In this document: piece after piece, positions 1 to 6,634 of the stretch
Layout of the letters: every line of letters starts with the position of its first letter
Numbering within the stretch: position 1 is the stretch's first letter
Assembly: GCA_013214275.1 (NCBI GenBank)
Contig: JABSPP010000090.1
Coordinates: forward strand, 1-6,951
Source: Flavobacteriaceae bacterium
Lineage (GTDB): Bacteria > Bacteroidota > Bacteroidia > Flavobacteriales > Flavobacteriaceae
Direction of reading: 5' to 3'
Length of the DNA stretch: 6,951 nucleotides
Position numbers and translations under genes: made by a program
Notes under the pieces: model-generated
Databases searched by the model: none
Told to the model about the DNA's origin: nothing
The model's input: the letters and a program-made list of their open reading frames with translations, nothing else

Positions 1-22
1 AGATAGTACAAACATAAGGGCT
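1..22 (+). repeat. Left arm of a 22-bp perfect inverted repeat
   Basis: These bases begin AGATAGTACA and end AAGGGCT. They are the exact reverse complement of 6875-6896. Similarity continues inward: with one mismatch the match reaches 26 of 27 bases (1-27), then it is lost. The arm starts at the very first base of the window, so the true repeat could extend further left. No transposase or recombinase gene lies between the arms. It could be a dispersed genomic repeat, a recombination site, or an assembly-edge artefact; the sequence does not decide between these. Confidence 0.8.
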
Positions 23-191
23 AACGCAGCACCAAAGCATCTTTCCAATAAAATAACAACATGAGGTTAGACATATTTATCAGGTCGTTAACCAAAGTAA
101 GAAATTATTGAATAAGATCAAACAGATGAGTGTATCCAGATTGTCAAAATTCCTTTTACACACTGTTTAAAAAGAAGTATCTTTAGTGGAC
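23..191. other. Intergenic leader upstream of the DUF1295 gene, no supportable gene
   Basis: No convincing coding region is present. One frame is open from the left edge to a TGA at 62-64 (about 20 codons), which could be the tail of an upstream plus-strand gene, but nothing supports this. A 16-codon ORF (61-111) is too short to credit. A weak imperfect hairpin (GGTTA 64-68 with TAACC 88-92) lies in the middle. I see no promoter with both a TTG and a good TAnnTTTG element at suitable spacing. Confidence 0.4.
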
Positions 192-983
192 ATGAGTATT
201 TTTGAAATATACATACTAGCCTTTGGATATATAATGGCACTCATGACATTGGTTTGGATAGCCAGTATTTTTTTAAAAAACGCAAGTATTGTCGATCCTT
301 TTTGGAGCATAGGCTTTGTCGTAGCTGGGATTACGTATTATTTGAATACTGGTGGTTTTGAACCGAGAAAGATCATTATTTTAACTCTCTTAATTATTTG
401 GGGATTACGACTGGCAATTTATCTAGGTTGGAGAAACATAGGTAAGCCAGAAGATTATCGCTATCAACAGTTTAGAAATGACTATGGACCCAAGAGATAT
501 TGGTGGTTTAGCTTTTTTCAAGTCTTTCTCCTACAGGGCGTTCTCTTATGGATGATCTCCATCCCGTTGCTTACAGCAATGAATGACACAGAAAACCATT
601 CGATAGGAATTTTTGACTACATCGGGATAGGTCTATGGTTCATTGGATTTGCTTTTGAAACCGTAGGAGACTATCAACTAGCTCGATTTAAGTCAGACCC
701 GGCAAACAAAGGGAAATTACTCACTCAAGGTTTGTGGAAATATACACGCCATCCCAACTATTTTGGAGACGCAGTGCTTTGGTGGGGATTCGGAATGTTT
801 TCTATATCTGTTGGAAGTTATGTCTCAATACTGGGACCGCTATTGATGTCGTTTTTGATCGTTAAAGTGTCTGGTGTTGCCATACTAGAGAGAACATTAA
901 AACATACAAAACCAGCGTATCAAGACTATGTAAGACGCACCAATGCTTTTTTTCCGTGGTTTCCAAAAAAGGAAAAACTGTGA
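192..983 (+). CDS. DUF1295 family multi-pass membrane protein (steroid 5-alpha-reductase-like)
   Basis: This is an integral membrane protein of the DUF1295 family, related to the C-terminal domain of steroid 5-alpha reductases and isoprenylcysteine methyltransferases. An NAD(P)H-linked reductase role on a lipid-like substrate is usually presumed, but the substrate is unknown. Counting from the ATG at 192 the protein has 263 residues, normal for the family. Several hydrophobic helices are visible (about residues 5-28, 36-50, 60-80, 107-128, 140-160 and 195-232). The family signatures are the early SIVDPFW segment, the LRLAIYL...R...PEDYRY stretch, and the C-terminal GLWKYTRHPNYFGD block, which is the likely cofactor-binding core. 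A GTG six bases upstream (186) is in frame, but ATG is preferred. The gene stands alone; the fatty-acid cyclopropanation and DUF1365-type genes that accompany such proteins in some bacteria are not in the window. The family call is secure and the reaction is inferred. Confidence 0.9.
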   Translation: MSIFEIYILAFGYIMALMTLVWIASIFLKNASIVDPFWSIGFVVAGITYYLNTGGFEPRKIIILTLLIIWGLRLAIYLGWRNIGKPEDYRYQQFRNDYGPKRYWWFSFFQVFLLQGVLLWMISIPLLTAMNDTENHSIGIFDYIGIGLWFIGFAFETVGDYQLARFKSDPANKGKLLTQGLWKYTRHPNYFGDAVLWWGFGMFSISVGSYVSILGPLLMSFLIVKVSGVAILERTLKHTKPAYQDYVRRTNAFFPWFPKKEKL

Positions 984-1073
984 GACCCTCATAGAGGGAT
1001 TGGTCAAGTAAAGTTCAATAGATCAACAAAATTAAATAATTAAATATCAAAAAGTTAGTATAAATTCAGACGC

Positions 1074-1337
1074 GTGAAAATAAGTCTAAATATTTGGTTC
1101 ATTTTATTTGTTATTTGGGGATTGCCACTAACGTATTATCGAAGTAAATTTAGAAAAATCATATACCAAACAGATTCATGGCTAATCAATATCAAGCCAC
1201 TATTTGTAAGAGAGATTAGAGGAATTTTGGGAAACATATACCCAAAAAATCAAGCGTATATCAATATGCGAAATTTCTACCGCTTTTATCTAATTGTTTA
1301 TCTGCTACTGTTCACTTTATACGTCATATTCACCTAA
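1074..1337 (+). CDS. Small two-helix membrane protein, function unknown
   Basis: The product has 87 residues and I cannot assign it to a named family. It begins with a hydrophobic segment (about residues 3-20, IWFILFVIWGLPL) and ends with a second one (about 68-86, FYLIVYLLLFTLYVIF). Between them lies a basic, polar stretch of about 45 residues rich in Lys, Arg, Tyr and Asn, suggesting a hairpin membrane protein with its loop on one face, probably cytoplasmic by the positive-inside rule. The start is GTG: an in-frame TAG at 1056-1058 precedes it and no ATG lies between, so no better start exists. The coherent membrane pattern and organised termini argue that the gene is real. It lies 90 bases after the DUF1295 gene and 47 before tcmP, so it may be co-transcribed with either, but a candidate promoter in front of tcmP weakens a functional link. 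Confidence 0.75.
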   Translation: MKISLNIWFILFVIWGLPLTYYRSKFRKIIYQTDSWLINIKPLFVREIRGILGNIYPKNQAYINMRNFYRFYLIVYLLLFTLYVIFT

Positions 1338-1373
1338 TTGAGTCAAATTCAAATTTGCTATTTTTATAAAATC
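1338..1373 (+). promoter_or_regulatory. Candidate Bacteroidota-type promoter for tcmP
   Basis: A TTG (1338-1340) is followed after 18 bases by TATTTTTA (1359-1366), which matches 7 of 8 positions of the TAnnTTTG -7 element used by the main sigma factor of Bacteroidota. Transcription would start near 1372, about 13 bases before the ATG at 1385. The spacer holds a perfect 8-bp palindrome, CAAATTTG (1350-1357), which could be an operator. The DNA is very AT-rich, so a chance match is quite possible. Confidence 0.35.
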
Positions 1374-1384
1374 TTAAAATAGAA

Positions 1385-2479
1385 ATGCATTCAAAAAATT
1401 TTAACACCACTACAGATTTTAAACAACGTATCACCAAAGCATACCTAAAAGAGTGGTTTCCTACCTTTCTCAAAAAAAAGAAAAAATATTGGAAAGATAT
1501 TTTTGTGTATGATTTTTTTACTGGGGAGGAATATGATGTCAGCGGGGATTATTGGGGTAGTCCACTCATTATACTAAATGAGCTGATTCCATATCAAGAC
1601 AATATCCTCAATGAAAACTTGAGACTTAATGTAGTGTTAAATGACAGTGATCACGATAAAATTAAGAAGTTAACGTCCAATGTCATCCTTGAAAATTACA
1701 GCTTTAATATAGAATTTATCAATGAAGATTTCACCGAGTTATTCCATCGGAGCTATCCAGAAATGAAAAAATACGGGAGAATTAATCTACCTAGGCTCAT
1801 GTTCTTTAATCAACAAGGAGTTAAATATCTTACCCGAGACATTTTTGCAAAAATCTCAGACTTGAAAAGAACAGATTTTCTGCTCTACACTTCCTCAGAT
1901 TCTCTAGACAGCTATACCAACTGTAAAGAATTCCAAAAGTATCTATATACCAGCGGTAAAGACTTTGACGAGCATAAACCCTATCAATGTCATCGGATTA
2001 TTTTTGACTATTTTAAAAGTATGATTCCCAAAAATACAGAGTTTTATCTATCTCCTTTTTCATTAGAAAGCAAAGGAAACCCAAAACAAGTCTATGGACT
2101 CATTTATGGGACTCGTCATCTGTCAAGCATAGAAAAATTTATAAATAGTGCATGGAGTTTAGATGGGGTTTGCGGAGAGGCGAATTTTAGTATTGATGGT
2201 GCAATAATTGAAGGCTTAACATACGACTTATTCAACCCCAGTCCCAGAGCTAAGAAACTACAATATTTCAAAAAAGATTTAGTTGAAGCGATTAGTGACA
2301 ATAATATTAGGAGTCTAAAAGACGTTTATCGCTATACTTTTGATTATGGATGTAAACCCATTCACGCCAATAAGATTCTATCTGAGTTACAAGGTCAAGG
2401 AAAAATTAATAACAACGTACAATTAAAATTTTCGAATATATACAAGCTAGATGATCAGATTTCTTTAGAGAAAAGCTGA
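1385..2479 (+). CDS. tcmP: Three-Cys-motif partner protein TcmP, divergent member
   Basis: This is a 364-residue protein of the TcmP family, defined by its usual pairing with a radical-SAM-like three-Cys-motif protein (DUF5131/phage Gp37 type). Its biochemical activity is unknown. The family layout is clear: an N-terminal KQRITKAYLKEWF helix (13-25), a Rossmann/methyltransferase-like motif I region (VYDFFTGEE, 41-49) followed by WGSPL (57-61), a second acidic strand (NDSD, 86-89), RLMFFNQQG (137-145), TDFLLYTSS (163-171), CHR (202-204), VYGLIYGTRH (236-245), GEANFSID (264-271), and a C-terminal winged-helix-like segment (about 308-340). The family-typical FAGxG is FTGEE here, and the usual Asp of the D-Q-Y-G core is Asn142, so the catalytic or cofactor site may be altered. 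No three-Cys partner lies in the window. The N-terminal region has a run of six lysines (30-35). The family call is strong and the function is open. Confidence 0.88.
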   Translation: MHSKNFNTTTDFKQRITKAYLKEWFPTFLKKKKKYWKDIFVYDFFTGEEYDVSGDYWGSPLIILNELIPYQDNILNENLRLNVVLNDSDHDKIKKLTSNVILENYSFNIEFINEDFTELFHRSYPEMKKYGRINLPRLMFFNQQGVKYLTRDIFAKISDLKRTDFLLYTSSDSLDSYTNCKEFQKYLYTSGKDFDEHKPYQCHRIIFDYFKSMIPKNTEFYLSPFSLESKGNPKQVYGLIYGTRHLSSIEKFINSAWSLDGVCGEANFSIDGAIIEGLTYDLFNPSPRAKKLQYFKKDLVEAISDNNIRSLKDVYRYTFDYGCKPIHANKILSELQGQGKINNNVQLKFSNIYKLDDQISLEKS

Positions 2480-2521
2480 GGTGACACGCCTTAAATAGTC
2501 ACAGAATAATATACATAGAGA

Positions 2522-3061
2522 TTAGACGAATTCGATATAATCAACTTCAAATTCAAAAGAACCATATTTTTTTTCGTCAGTGATAAACCCCATTCGAATG
2601 ACTTTTTTGAGCACTTCTTGGTCTAGCATCTCGTTCATTGGTTTTCCGATGTAATGTTTTCTAAATTGATTTAGGTTGATGGTTATCATAGACCACTCAC
2701 CTCCTGTTGATGCCAGACTAAACTTATAATTAGGAACATACCACCGATTGCTTACGCTAAAAGTCATCGCTAGTGAAATACCTTTAGAACGATATCTTAG
2801 CGATACCTTTTCAAATTGCGATAACTGCTTACTCGAAAAATTACTCCTTAATGAAGAAAAGCCCCCGTTATTCTCTAGTGAAACTTCACCCCAAAATACC
2901 ATACTATTCTCTGTAAGCATCTTGCTCCCTTGTGAGCGCCCTCCCATAACTCCATCGTTGACCACCTGCCAAGATTGACCGTCTTTACCATTGCCAAAAT
3001 CGATTTTTTGAGTACTTGAAATCATTAAAATTAGGAGTAAAGAGGAAGTTAGTATTTTCAT
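2522..3061 (-). CDS. CIA30 domain protein with an N-terminal export-like segment
   Basis: This 179-residue protein is built almost entirely of one CIA30 domain (named for complex I intermediate-associated protein 30/NDUFAF1, a galactose-binding-like beta-sandwich). The signatures are WQVVNDGVMGGRS (31-43), the strand pattern VFWGEVSLENNGGFSSLR (55-72), and the C-terminal IRMGFITDEK...GSFEFEVDYIEF. The N-terminus (Lys2, hydrophobic core about 3-14, then polar SSTQ) resembles a signal peptide, although no clean Ala-X-Ala cleavage site is visible, so the protein is probably periplasmic or membrane-anchored. Its ATG (3061-3059) overlaps the stop of the SDR gene by four bases (ATGA), which implies translational coupling. 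It is the last gene of the operon and converges with tcmP across 42 bases. A role in complex I assembly is known only for eukaryotic homologues and should not be assumed here; carbohydrate or protein binding is an alternative. Confidence 0.88.
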   Translation of the reverse strand: MKILTSSLLLILMISSTQKIDFGNGKDGQSWQVVNDGVMGGRSQGSKMLTENSMVFWGEVSLENNGGFSSLRSNFSSKQLSQFEKVSLRYRSKGISLAMTFSVSNRWYVPNYKFSLASTGGEWSMITINLNQFRKHYIGKPMNEMLDQEVLKKVIRMGFITDEKKYGSFEFEVDYIEFV

Positions 3062-3948
3062 CGAAGAGAGACCAGAGCGTCTTTTAAAAGTGGATATTCA
3101 AATTTAAATCCCGTAGATTGAATTTTATCTGAGGATACTCTACTTCCATTGAGTAGAATAGTAGACATCTCTCCAAACGCAGCTTTAAGAACAAAAGCAG
3201 GAGCACCTACAGGTAAAAAAGGACGTTTAAAAACCATAGCAAATTCTTTGGAAAAGCTACTGTTATTTTGATGTTCAGGAGCCACCCCATTGTACACCCC
3301 ATTCATAGAGCTGTCCTCTATAGCTTGAATATATAGACTACATAAATCTTTCATGTGAATCCAAGGCATATATTGCAATCCATTTCCAAGAGGAGTAATT
3401 ACAGGAGTTTTCATCTTCATAAGTGCACCGCCTTTAGCACTCAGTACAATTCCAGTTCTAATGGCAACAGTACGGATGTTTTCTTTTTGAAATTCAACGA
3501 TAGCTCCTTCCCATAATCTACACACCTTAGCAATAAAGTCGTTGCCAGGAGGATTATTTTCCTCAAAAATCATCTCGCCAGTCACGGAACCATAGAAACC
3601 AATTGCAGATGAGGAAATAAATGCCTTTAAAGAAATTTTCAGTTTTTGAATATATGAAAGTAATAGTTTTGTTGATGCCACACGACTGTCAATGATGATC
3701 TTTTTTTGAGTTTTTGTCCACCTCTTATCAGCTATTCCAGCCCCTGCAAGATGAACGATAAAGTCTACATTTTCAAATGCTTTTTCGTCGATGTAAGCAT
3801 TGTCAATATCCCATGCAAAGCAAGAATATTCAGATCTGGGATGTTGGTGGCGACTCAACCATGATACTTTGTATCCCTTAGATTGGAGCATAGAAGATAA
3901 CGCTCTGCCTATAAGACCACTACCCCCTGTTATTAATACGTTTTGCAT
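3058..3948 (-). CDS. TIGR01777 family epimerase-like oxidoreductase (SDR39U1/YfcH type)
   Basis: This is an atypical extended short-chain dehydrogenase of 296 residues, the usual length for TIGR01777. The N-terminal Rossmann fold opens with LITGGSGLIG (5-14), the NAD(P)-binding glycine motif. The family signatures are HLAGAGIADKRWT (66-78), SRVAST (88-93), SSSAIGFYG (112-120, containing the Tyr119 position), the LWEGA segment (145-149) and MPWIHMKDL (194-202). The C-terminal DUF1731 domain spans about 245-293 (KRPFLPVGAPAF, GEMSTILLNGSRV, then GFKFEYPLLKDAL). It is expected to be cytosolic; its substrate is unknown across the family. The ATG at 3948 places the glycine motif at the expected distance; a TTG five codons upstream (3963) would extend into the terminator hairpin and is less likely. 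The gene is the first of an operon with the CIA30 gene (four-base stop/start overlap) and begins 14 bases after the hairpin that closes the metalloprotease transcript. Confidence 0.93.
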   Translation of the reverse strand: MQNVLITGGSGLIGRALSSMLQSKGYKVSWLSRHQHPRSEYSCFAWDIDNAYIDEKAFENVDFIVHLAGAGIADKRWTKTQKKIIIDSRVASTKLLLSYIQKLKISLKAFISSSAIGFYGSVTGEMIFEENNPPGNDFIAKVCRLWEGAIVEFQKENIRTVAIRTGIVLSAKGGALMKMKTPVITPLGNGLQYMPWIHMKDLCSLYIQAIEDSSMNGVYNGVAPEHQNNSSFSKEFAMVFKRPFLPVGAPAFVLKAAFGEMSTILLNGSRVSSDKIQSTGFKFEYPLLKDALVSLR

Positions 3949-3961
3949 TGCGTAAAAATAC

Positions 3962-3992
3962 AAAAACTGCTACGCACATCGCAGCAGTTTTT
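3962..3992 (-). terminator. Strong intrinsic terminator after the metalloprotease gene
   Basis: A perfect 10-bp stem (AAAAACTGCT at 3962-3971 with AGCAGTTTTT at 3983-3992) encloses an 11-base loop. Read on the minus strand, the closing arm ends in five T and is followed by GTATTTTT, a good U-tract. It begins 23 bases past the TAG of the metalloprotease gene (4018-4016). The stem is nearly symmetric, so it might also act on the plus strand, but no plus-strand gene runs into it. It ends only 14 bases before the ATG of the SDR gene, so it could also act as a leader hairpin for that gene. Confidence 0.75.
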
Positions 3993-3997
3993 CCTAA

Positions 3998-4010
3998 AAT
4001 TATGATAATT
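3998..4010. promoter_or_regulatory. 13-bp palindrome between the metalloprotease stop and the terminator
   Basis: AATTAT (3998-4003) and ATAATT (4005-4010) form a perfect dyad around one central base. On the minus strand the overlapping TAATTTTA (4002-3995) resembles the Bacteroidota -7 element TAnnTTTG (7 of 8), with only a weak TTA at the upstream position. This is the only place I see for a promoter or operator of the SDR-CIA30 operon outside the metalloprotease coding region. The match is AT-only and weak. Confidence 0.2.
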
Positions 4011-4015
4011 AAAGG

Positions 4016-6634
4016 CTACTTAATCTCTTTTAAGGCGTTATCTATTAGAGTTTTTATGTGGGATTTATGTGCTCTAGTAGCAATGTTTCCACTTCCGTTT
4101 CCTACCCAAGTCCGAATCTTTTTTAAGTTGTACACAGCCATGGATTGTGCCGCAGGTACAAATCTCTTTTTTGTATTTCCTGTTACCATGTTTAATAATC
4201 TACCCACATAGGCTACTTGCAAATTTTGACGGAATGAATTAATAGTTCCATATACATCAGGTAAAAACATGGCCTTGTTTAAGTCATTCATAAATGTAGA
4301 TAGTTTGTATTCATTTCCATACAGCTCAGAGTCATTTAACCGTTGCAGGGTGTTAGGGTGCATAATATGTGCTAACACTCTTGTTTGATAGGATAAAATT
4401 TGTGCGTGTATTTTTGGATCTTCAGGTCCACCAAAAAAGTTAAATCCTCTACGCTGTGCTGCTAAATAATTATAAATGTGTTTAGGTGCTGTAAATGCAT
4501 CTGGGGCAAATACGTATTTTTTCAGAGCGTTAAAAGCTCTTTTTTGATCTTCTAAACTAACGGGGGTGAAGGGTTTCGTACCTCCTTCCTGTCCATAAGT
4601 AGAACGATCTACATAGACCCCTCCAATAAACCTAGAAATTACTCCCCCAGCAATTGCAGCTTGACTGTTAAGTGTGTAATAAGCTCTTCTGAAGTCCATA
4701 TAGGTTTGCCCATTTTTTAAGAATTTACTTTCCAGATCATTGATCATGGTTTTTACCAATTCAAAACGGTTAATAGAGTAAGTAATTTGGTCATTAGAGA
4801 GATCACCAATCATCACACGAGGGTCAATAGCTTTTCCGGGAGCGCGCATGTCATCGGCATCATTACCAAAAACTAACTCAGGTTCTGTAGATCTCTCTAA
4901 AAGAGCAGCTCTTTCTGCGTTGTCTGTGAACGGTGTGTACCCAAACTGAATGGCCCATATATCGTAGGGTCCAACAGCCATATCATAATACTGACCTTGT
5001 TTTGTCCTGTCATTTGTGAGATTAATCCCAGCATAATCCATGACAGAACCTGTTAATGCTTTCCCTTTGATAAAATCGGCATCTGCGAGTTGCTCTGGAG
5101 AAAATAATTGACTGGCCTTCATATTGTGATTTAATCCAAGTGTATGACCTACTTCATGCATGACCAGAGATTTCATCCCCTCTTTTTTTAATGTCTCCAT
5201 TTCTAATTCAGATGCTCCTGTAGCCTCTAGAACGGTGTTTCCTAACATCAAACTTTCGTGCAAAAAATATCCCATAGAACAAAGCATCTGATCATTTTTT
5301 TCTTGGTATTCTTCTATTTCTAATTGTTCTTCGGTTTCTAGACCTATTTGCATATTGGCACTTGGATCATTGTATAATTTGTCTGCGAAAACTCTATTGG
5401 TAAAGTGAACGTATTCAAGCATAATGTCAGCGCCCAAAATCTCACCTGTTTTGGGGTTTACAAAGCTTGGGCCATAACCACCAAATGGTGGGTTAGGGGA
5501 GGAGGTCCAACGCAGCACGTTGTATCTAATATCACCAGCATCCCAGCTAGCATCATCAGGTTGTACTTTTACAACCATTGCATTTTTGAATCCAGCTTTT
5601 TCGAAAGCTTTATTCCATGCTAACACTCCTTCTTTGATGGTTTCTCTCCATGCTATGGGTGTGGTGTTTTCAATCCACCATGTAATTGGAGTCACAGGTT
5701 CAGATATGGCAGCATTAGGATCTTTTTTTATCAATCTCCATCGATGAATCATGTCTCGGTAGTTCACAGTTCTTGTTTCTGTCATATCATTGGTTTGGGT
5801 TAAAAAGTAACCAACTCTTGCATCGTCCATCCTAGGTTCATAACCTTCTTCTGGCATACTCATCAATGTATGGAATACTTTAATGGAAACATTTCTTCCA
5901 TCTGCAATGGCGTTAGATCCACCGTTTAAAACACTTGGATTATTGTAAACATATTCTGTTTTTAGATTGGTGTTTTTAGGATAATTTTTAATTTCATTGA
6001 TCTTCGATTTTCCTTTGTCAAATCGTCCTAATGAAAATGCAAATGGAGAGCGTCCGGGAAATCGAGGGGCTTTGATTCTTGTCAGTACTTCGGAGAGAAA
6101 CAGGCCATTGGCGTCAATTAAGTACTCACCTTTCTTTTTATCGGTAGCTAAGATTTTACTACTTGCGATTGTTGCATCGCTAGTATTTGCCTTGGCAGCT
6201 TTGGAAATGGCATTGTTAGGGTCAAAGTAAAAATTAGTGTTTGGGGCTACAATTTCAATTTTATTGAAATATTTTCTCACATTAAAAATAGAAGATCCGC
6301 GATACGAACCCCTAAAATTCCCTGCTTCGGTAACACCATCGGCAATCTGAGCAAAATAGATAAAGTCTTTATTAAGTTGGTCTTCTTTAATTAACAGTTT
6401 TACATCACCTGTTATAGTGTCTTGGAATATGGTGAAAAGGCCTTCAATTTTCTTGCTCTTTTTGGTAAGACTTGCTATGGTTTTGGTCTTTGGTTTTGGT
6501 TTTGGTTTTGGAATGACCAATTCACTTTTTCCCTTTTTCTTTTTCTTTTTTCTTTGTGCTTCTGTATGGTGAATGCCAACAATCGTAGTGATGAATACGA
6601 AAGATATGAGCATGCGTATCATTCTAAAATTCAT
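4016..6634 (-). CDS. Secreted zinc-dependent metalloprotease (DUF5118/DUF5117/DUF4953 type)
   Basis: This 872-residue exported metalloprotease is of the metzincin-like DUF5117/DUF4953 family, common in Bacteroidota. The N-terminus has Arg4 and Arg7, a hydrophobic core (8-20) and a likely signal peptidase I site after TEA26, before Gln27. Next come a lysine run (29-34) and a Pro-Lys repeat (42-49), a short DUF5118-like region (about 55-100), DUF5117 (about 105-300) and DUF4953 (about 430-760). The zinc site is HEVGHTLGLNH (493-503, bases 5158-5126): ligands His493, His497 and His503, catalytic Glu494. SVMDY (530-534) is the Met-turn. All catalytic residues are intact and the length is typical. 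Substrates are unknown. I see no sorting domain at the C-terminus, so a periplasmic or surface location by another route is likely. The ATG at 6634 is used; Met5 and Met8 are possible later starts. It appears to be transcribed alone, closed by the hairpin at 3992-3962. Confidence 0.93.
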   Translation of the reverse strand: MNFRMIRMLISFVFITTIVGIHHTEAQRKKKKKKGKSELVIPKPKPKPKTKTIASLTKKSKKIEGLFTIFQDTITGDVKLLIKEDQLNKDFIYFAQIADGVTEAGNFRGSYRGSSIFNVRKYFNKIEIVAPNTNFYFDPNNAISKAAKANTSDATIASSKILATDKKKGEYLIDANGLFLSEVLTRIKAPRFPGRSPFAFSLGRFDKGKSKINEIKNYPKNTNLKTEYVYNNPSVLNGGSNAIADGRNVSIKVFHTLMSMPEEGYEPRMDDARVGYFLTQTNDMTETRTVNYRDMIHRWRLIKKDPNAAISEPVTPITWWIENTTPIAWRETIKEGVLAWNKAFEKAGFKNAMVVKVQPDDASWDAGDIRYNVLRWTSSPNPPFGGYGPSFVNPKTGEILGADIMLEYVHFTNRVFADKLYNDPSANMQIGLETEEQLEIEEYQEKNDQMLCSMGYFLHESLMLGNTVLEATGASELEMETLKKEGMKSLVMHEVGHTLGLNHNMKASQLFSPEQLADADFIKGKALTGSVMDYAGINLTNDRTKQGQYYDMAVGPYDIWAIQFGYTPFTDNAERAALLERSTEPELVFGNDADDMRAPGKAIDPRVMIGDLSNDQITYSINRFELVKTMINDLESKFLKNGQTYMDFRRAYYTLNSQAAIAGGVISRFIGGVYVDRSTYGQEGGTKPFTPVSLEDQKRAFNALKKYVFAPDAFTAPKHIYNYLAAQRRGFNFFGGPEDPKIHAQILSYQTRVLAHIMHPNTLQRLNDSELYGNEYKLSTFMNDLNKAMFLPDVYGTINSFRQNLQVAYVGRLLNMVTGNTKKRFVPAAQSMAVYNLKKIRTWVGNGSGNIATRAHKSHIKTLIDNALKEIK
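6488..6511 (-). repeat. Hexanucleotide tandem repeat coding for Pro-Lys
   Basis: Four TTTTGG units on the plus strand (three perfect at 6494-6511, one with a single mismatch at 6488-6493) encode alternating Pro-Lys in the metalloprotease (residues 42-49). Each unit is exactly two codons, so slippage would change the length of the Pro-Lys linker without shifting the frame. Adjacent bases up to about 6553 are a T-rich tract coding for the lysine run. Confidence 0.7.

Noticed and set aside
17..71. Possible integron attC site: CTAAC (20-24) with GTTAGAC (65-71)
   Set aside because: GTTAGAC fits the GTTRRRY core, but the upstream element does not fit RYYYAAC exactly. The arms pair over only five bases and no inner L boxes pair. 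No integrase or cassette-like array is seen.
61..111. 16-codon ORF starting MRLDIF
   Set aside because: The start faintly recalls small S4 RNA-binding proteins, but the ORF stops after 16 residues and no frame continues the similarity. It is most likely chance.
984..1005. Hairpin after the DUF1295 gene (CCCTC 986-990 with GAGGG 994-998)
   Set aside because: The stem is only five pairs with a three-base loop, and no T-tract follows. It competes with an alternative GACC/GGTC pairing, so it is too weak to call a terminator.
2481..2502. Inverted repeat GTGAC/GTCAC in the convergent junction
   Set aside because: A five-base stem with a 12-base loop and no T-tract on either side is not enough to support a bidirectional terminator.
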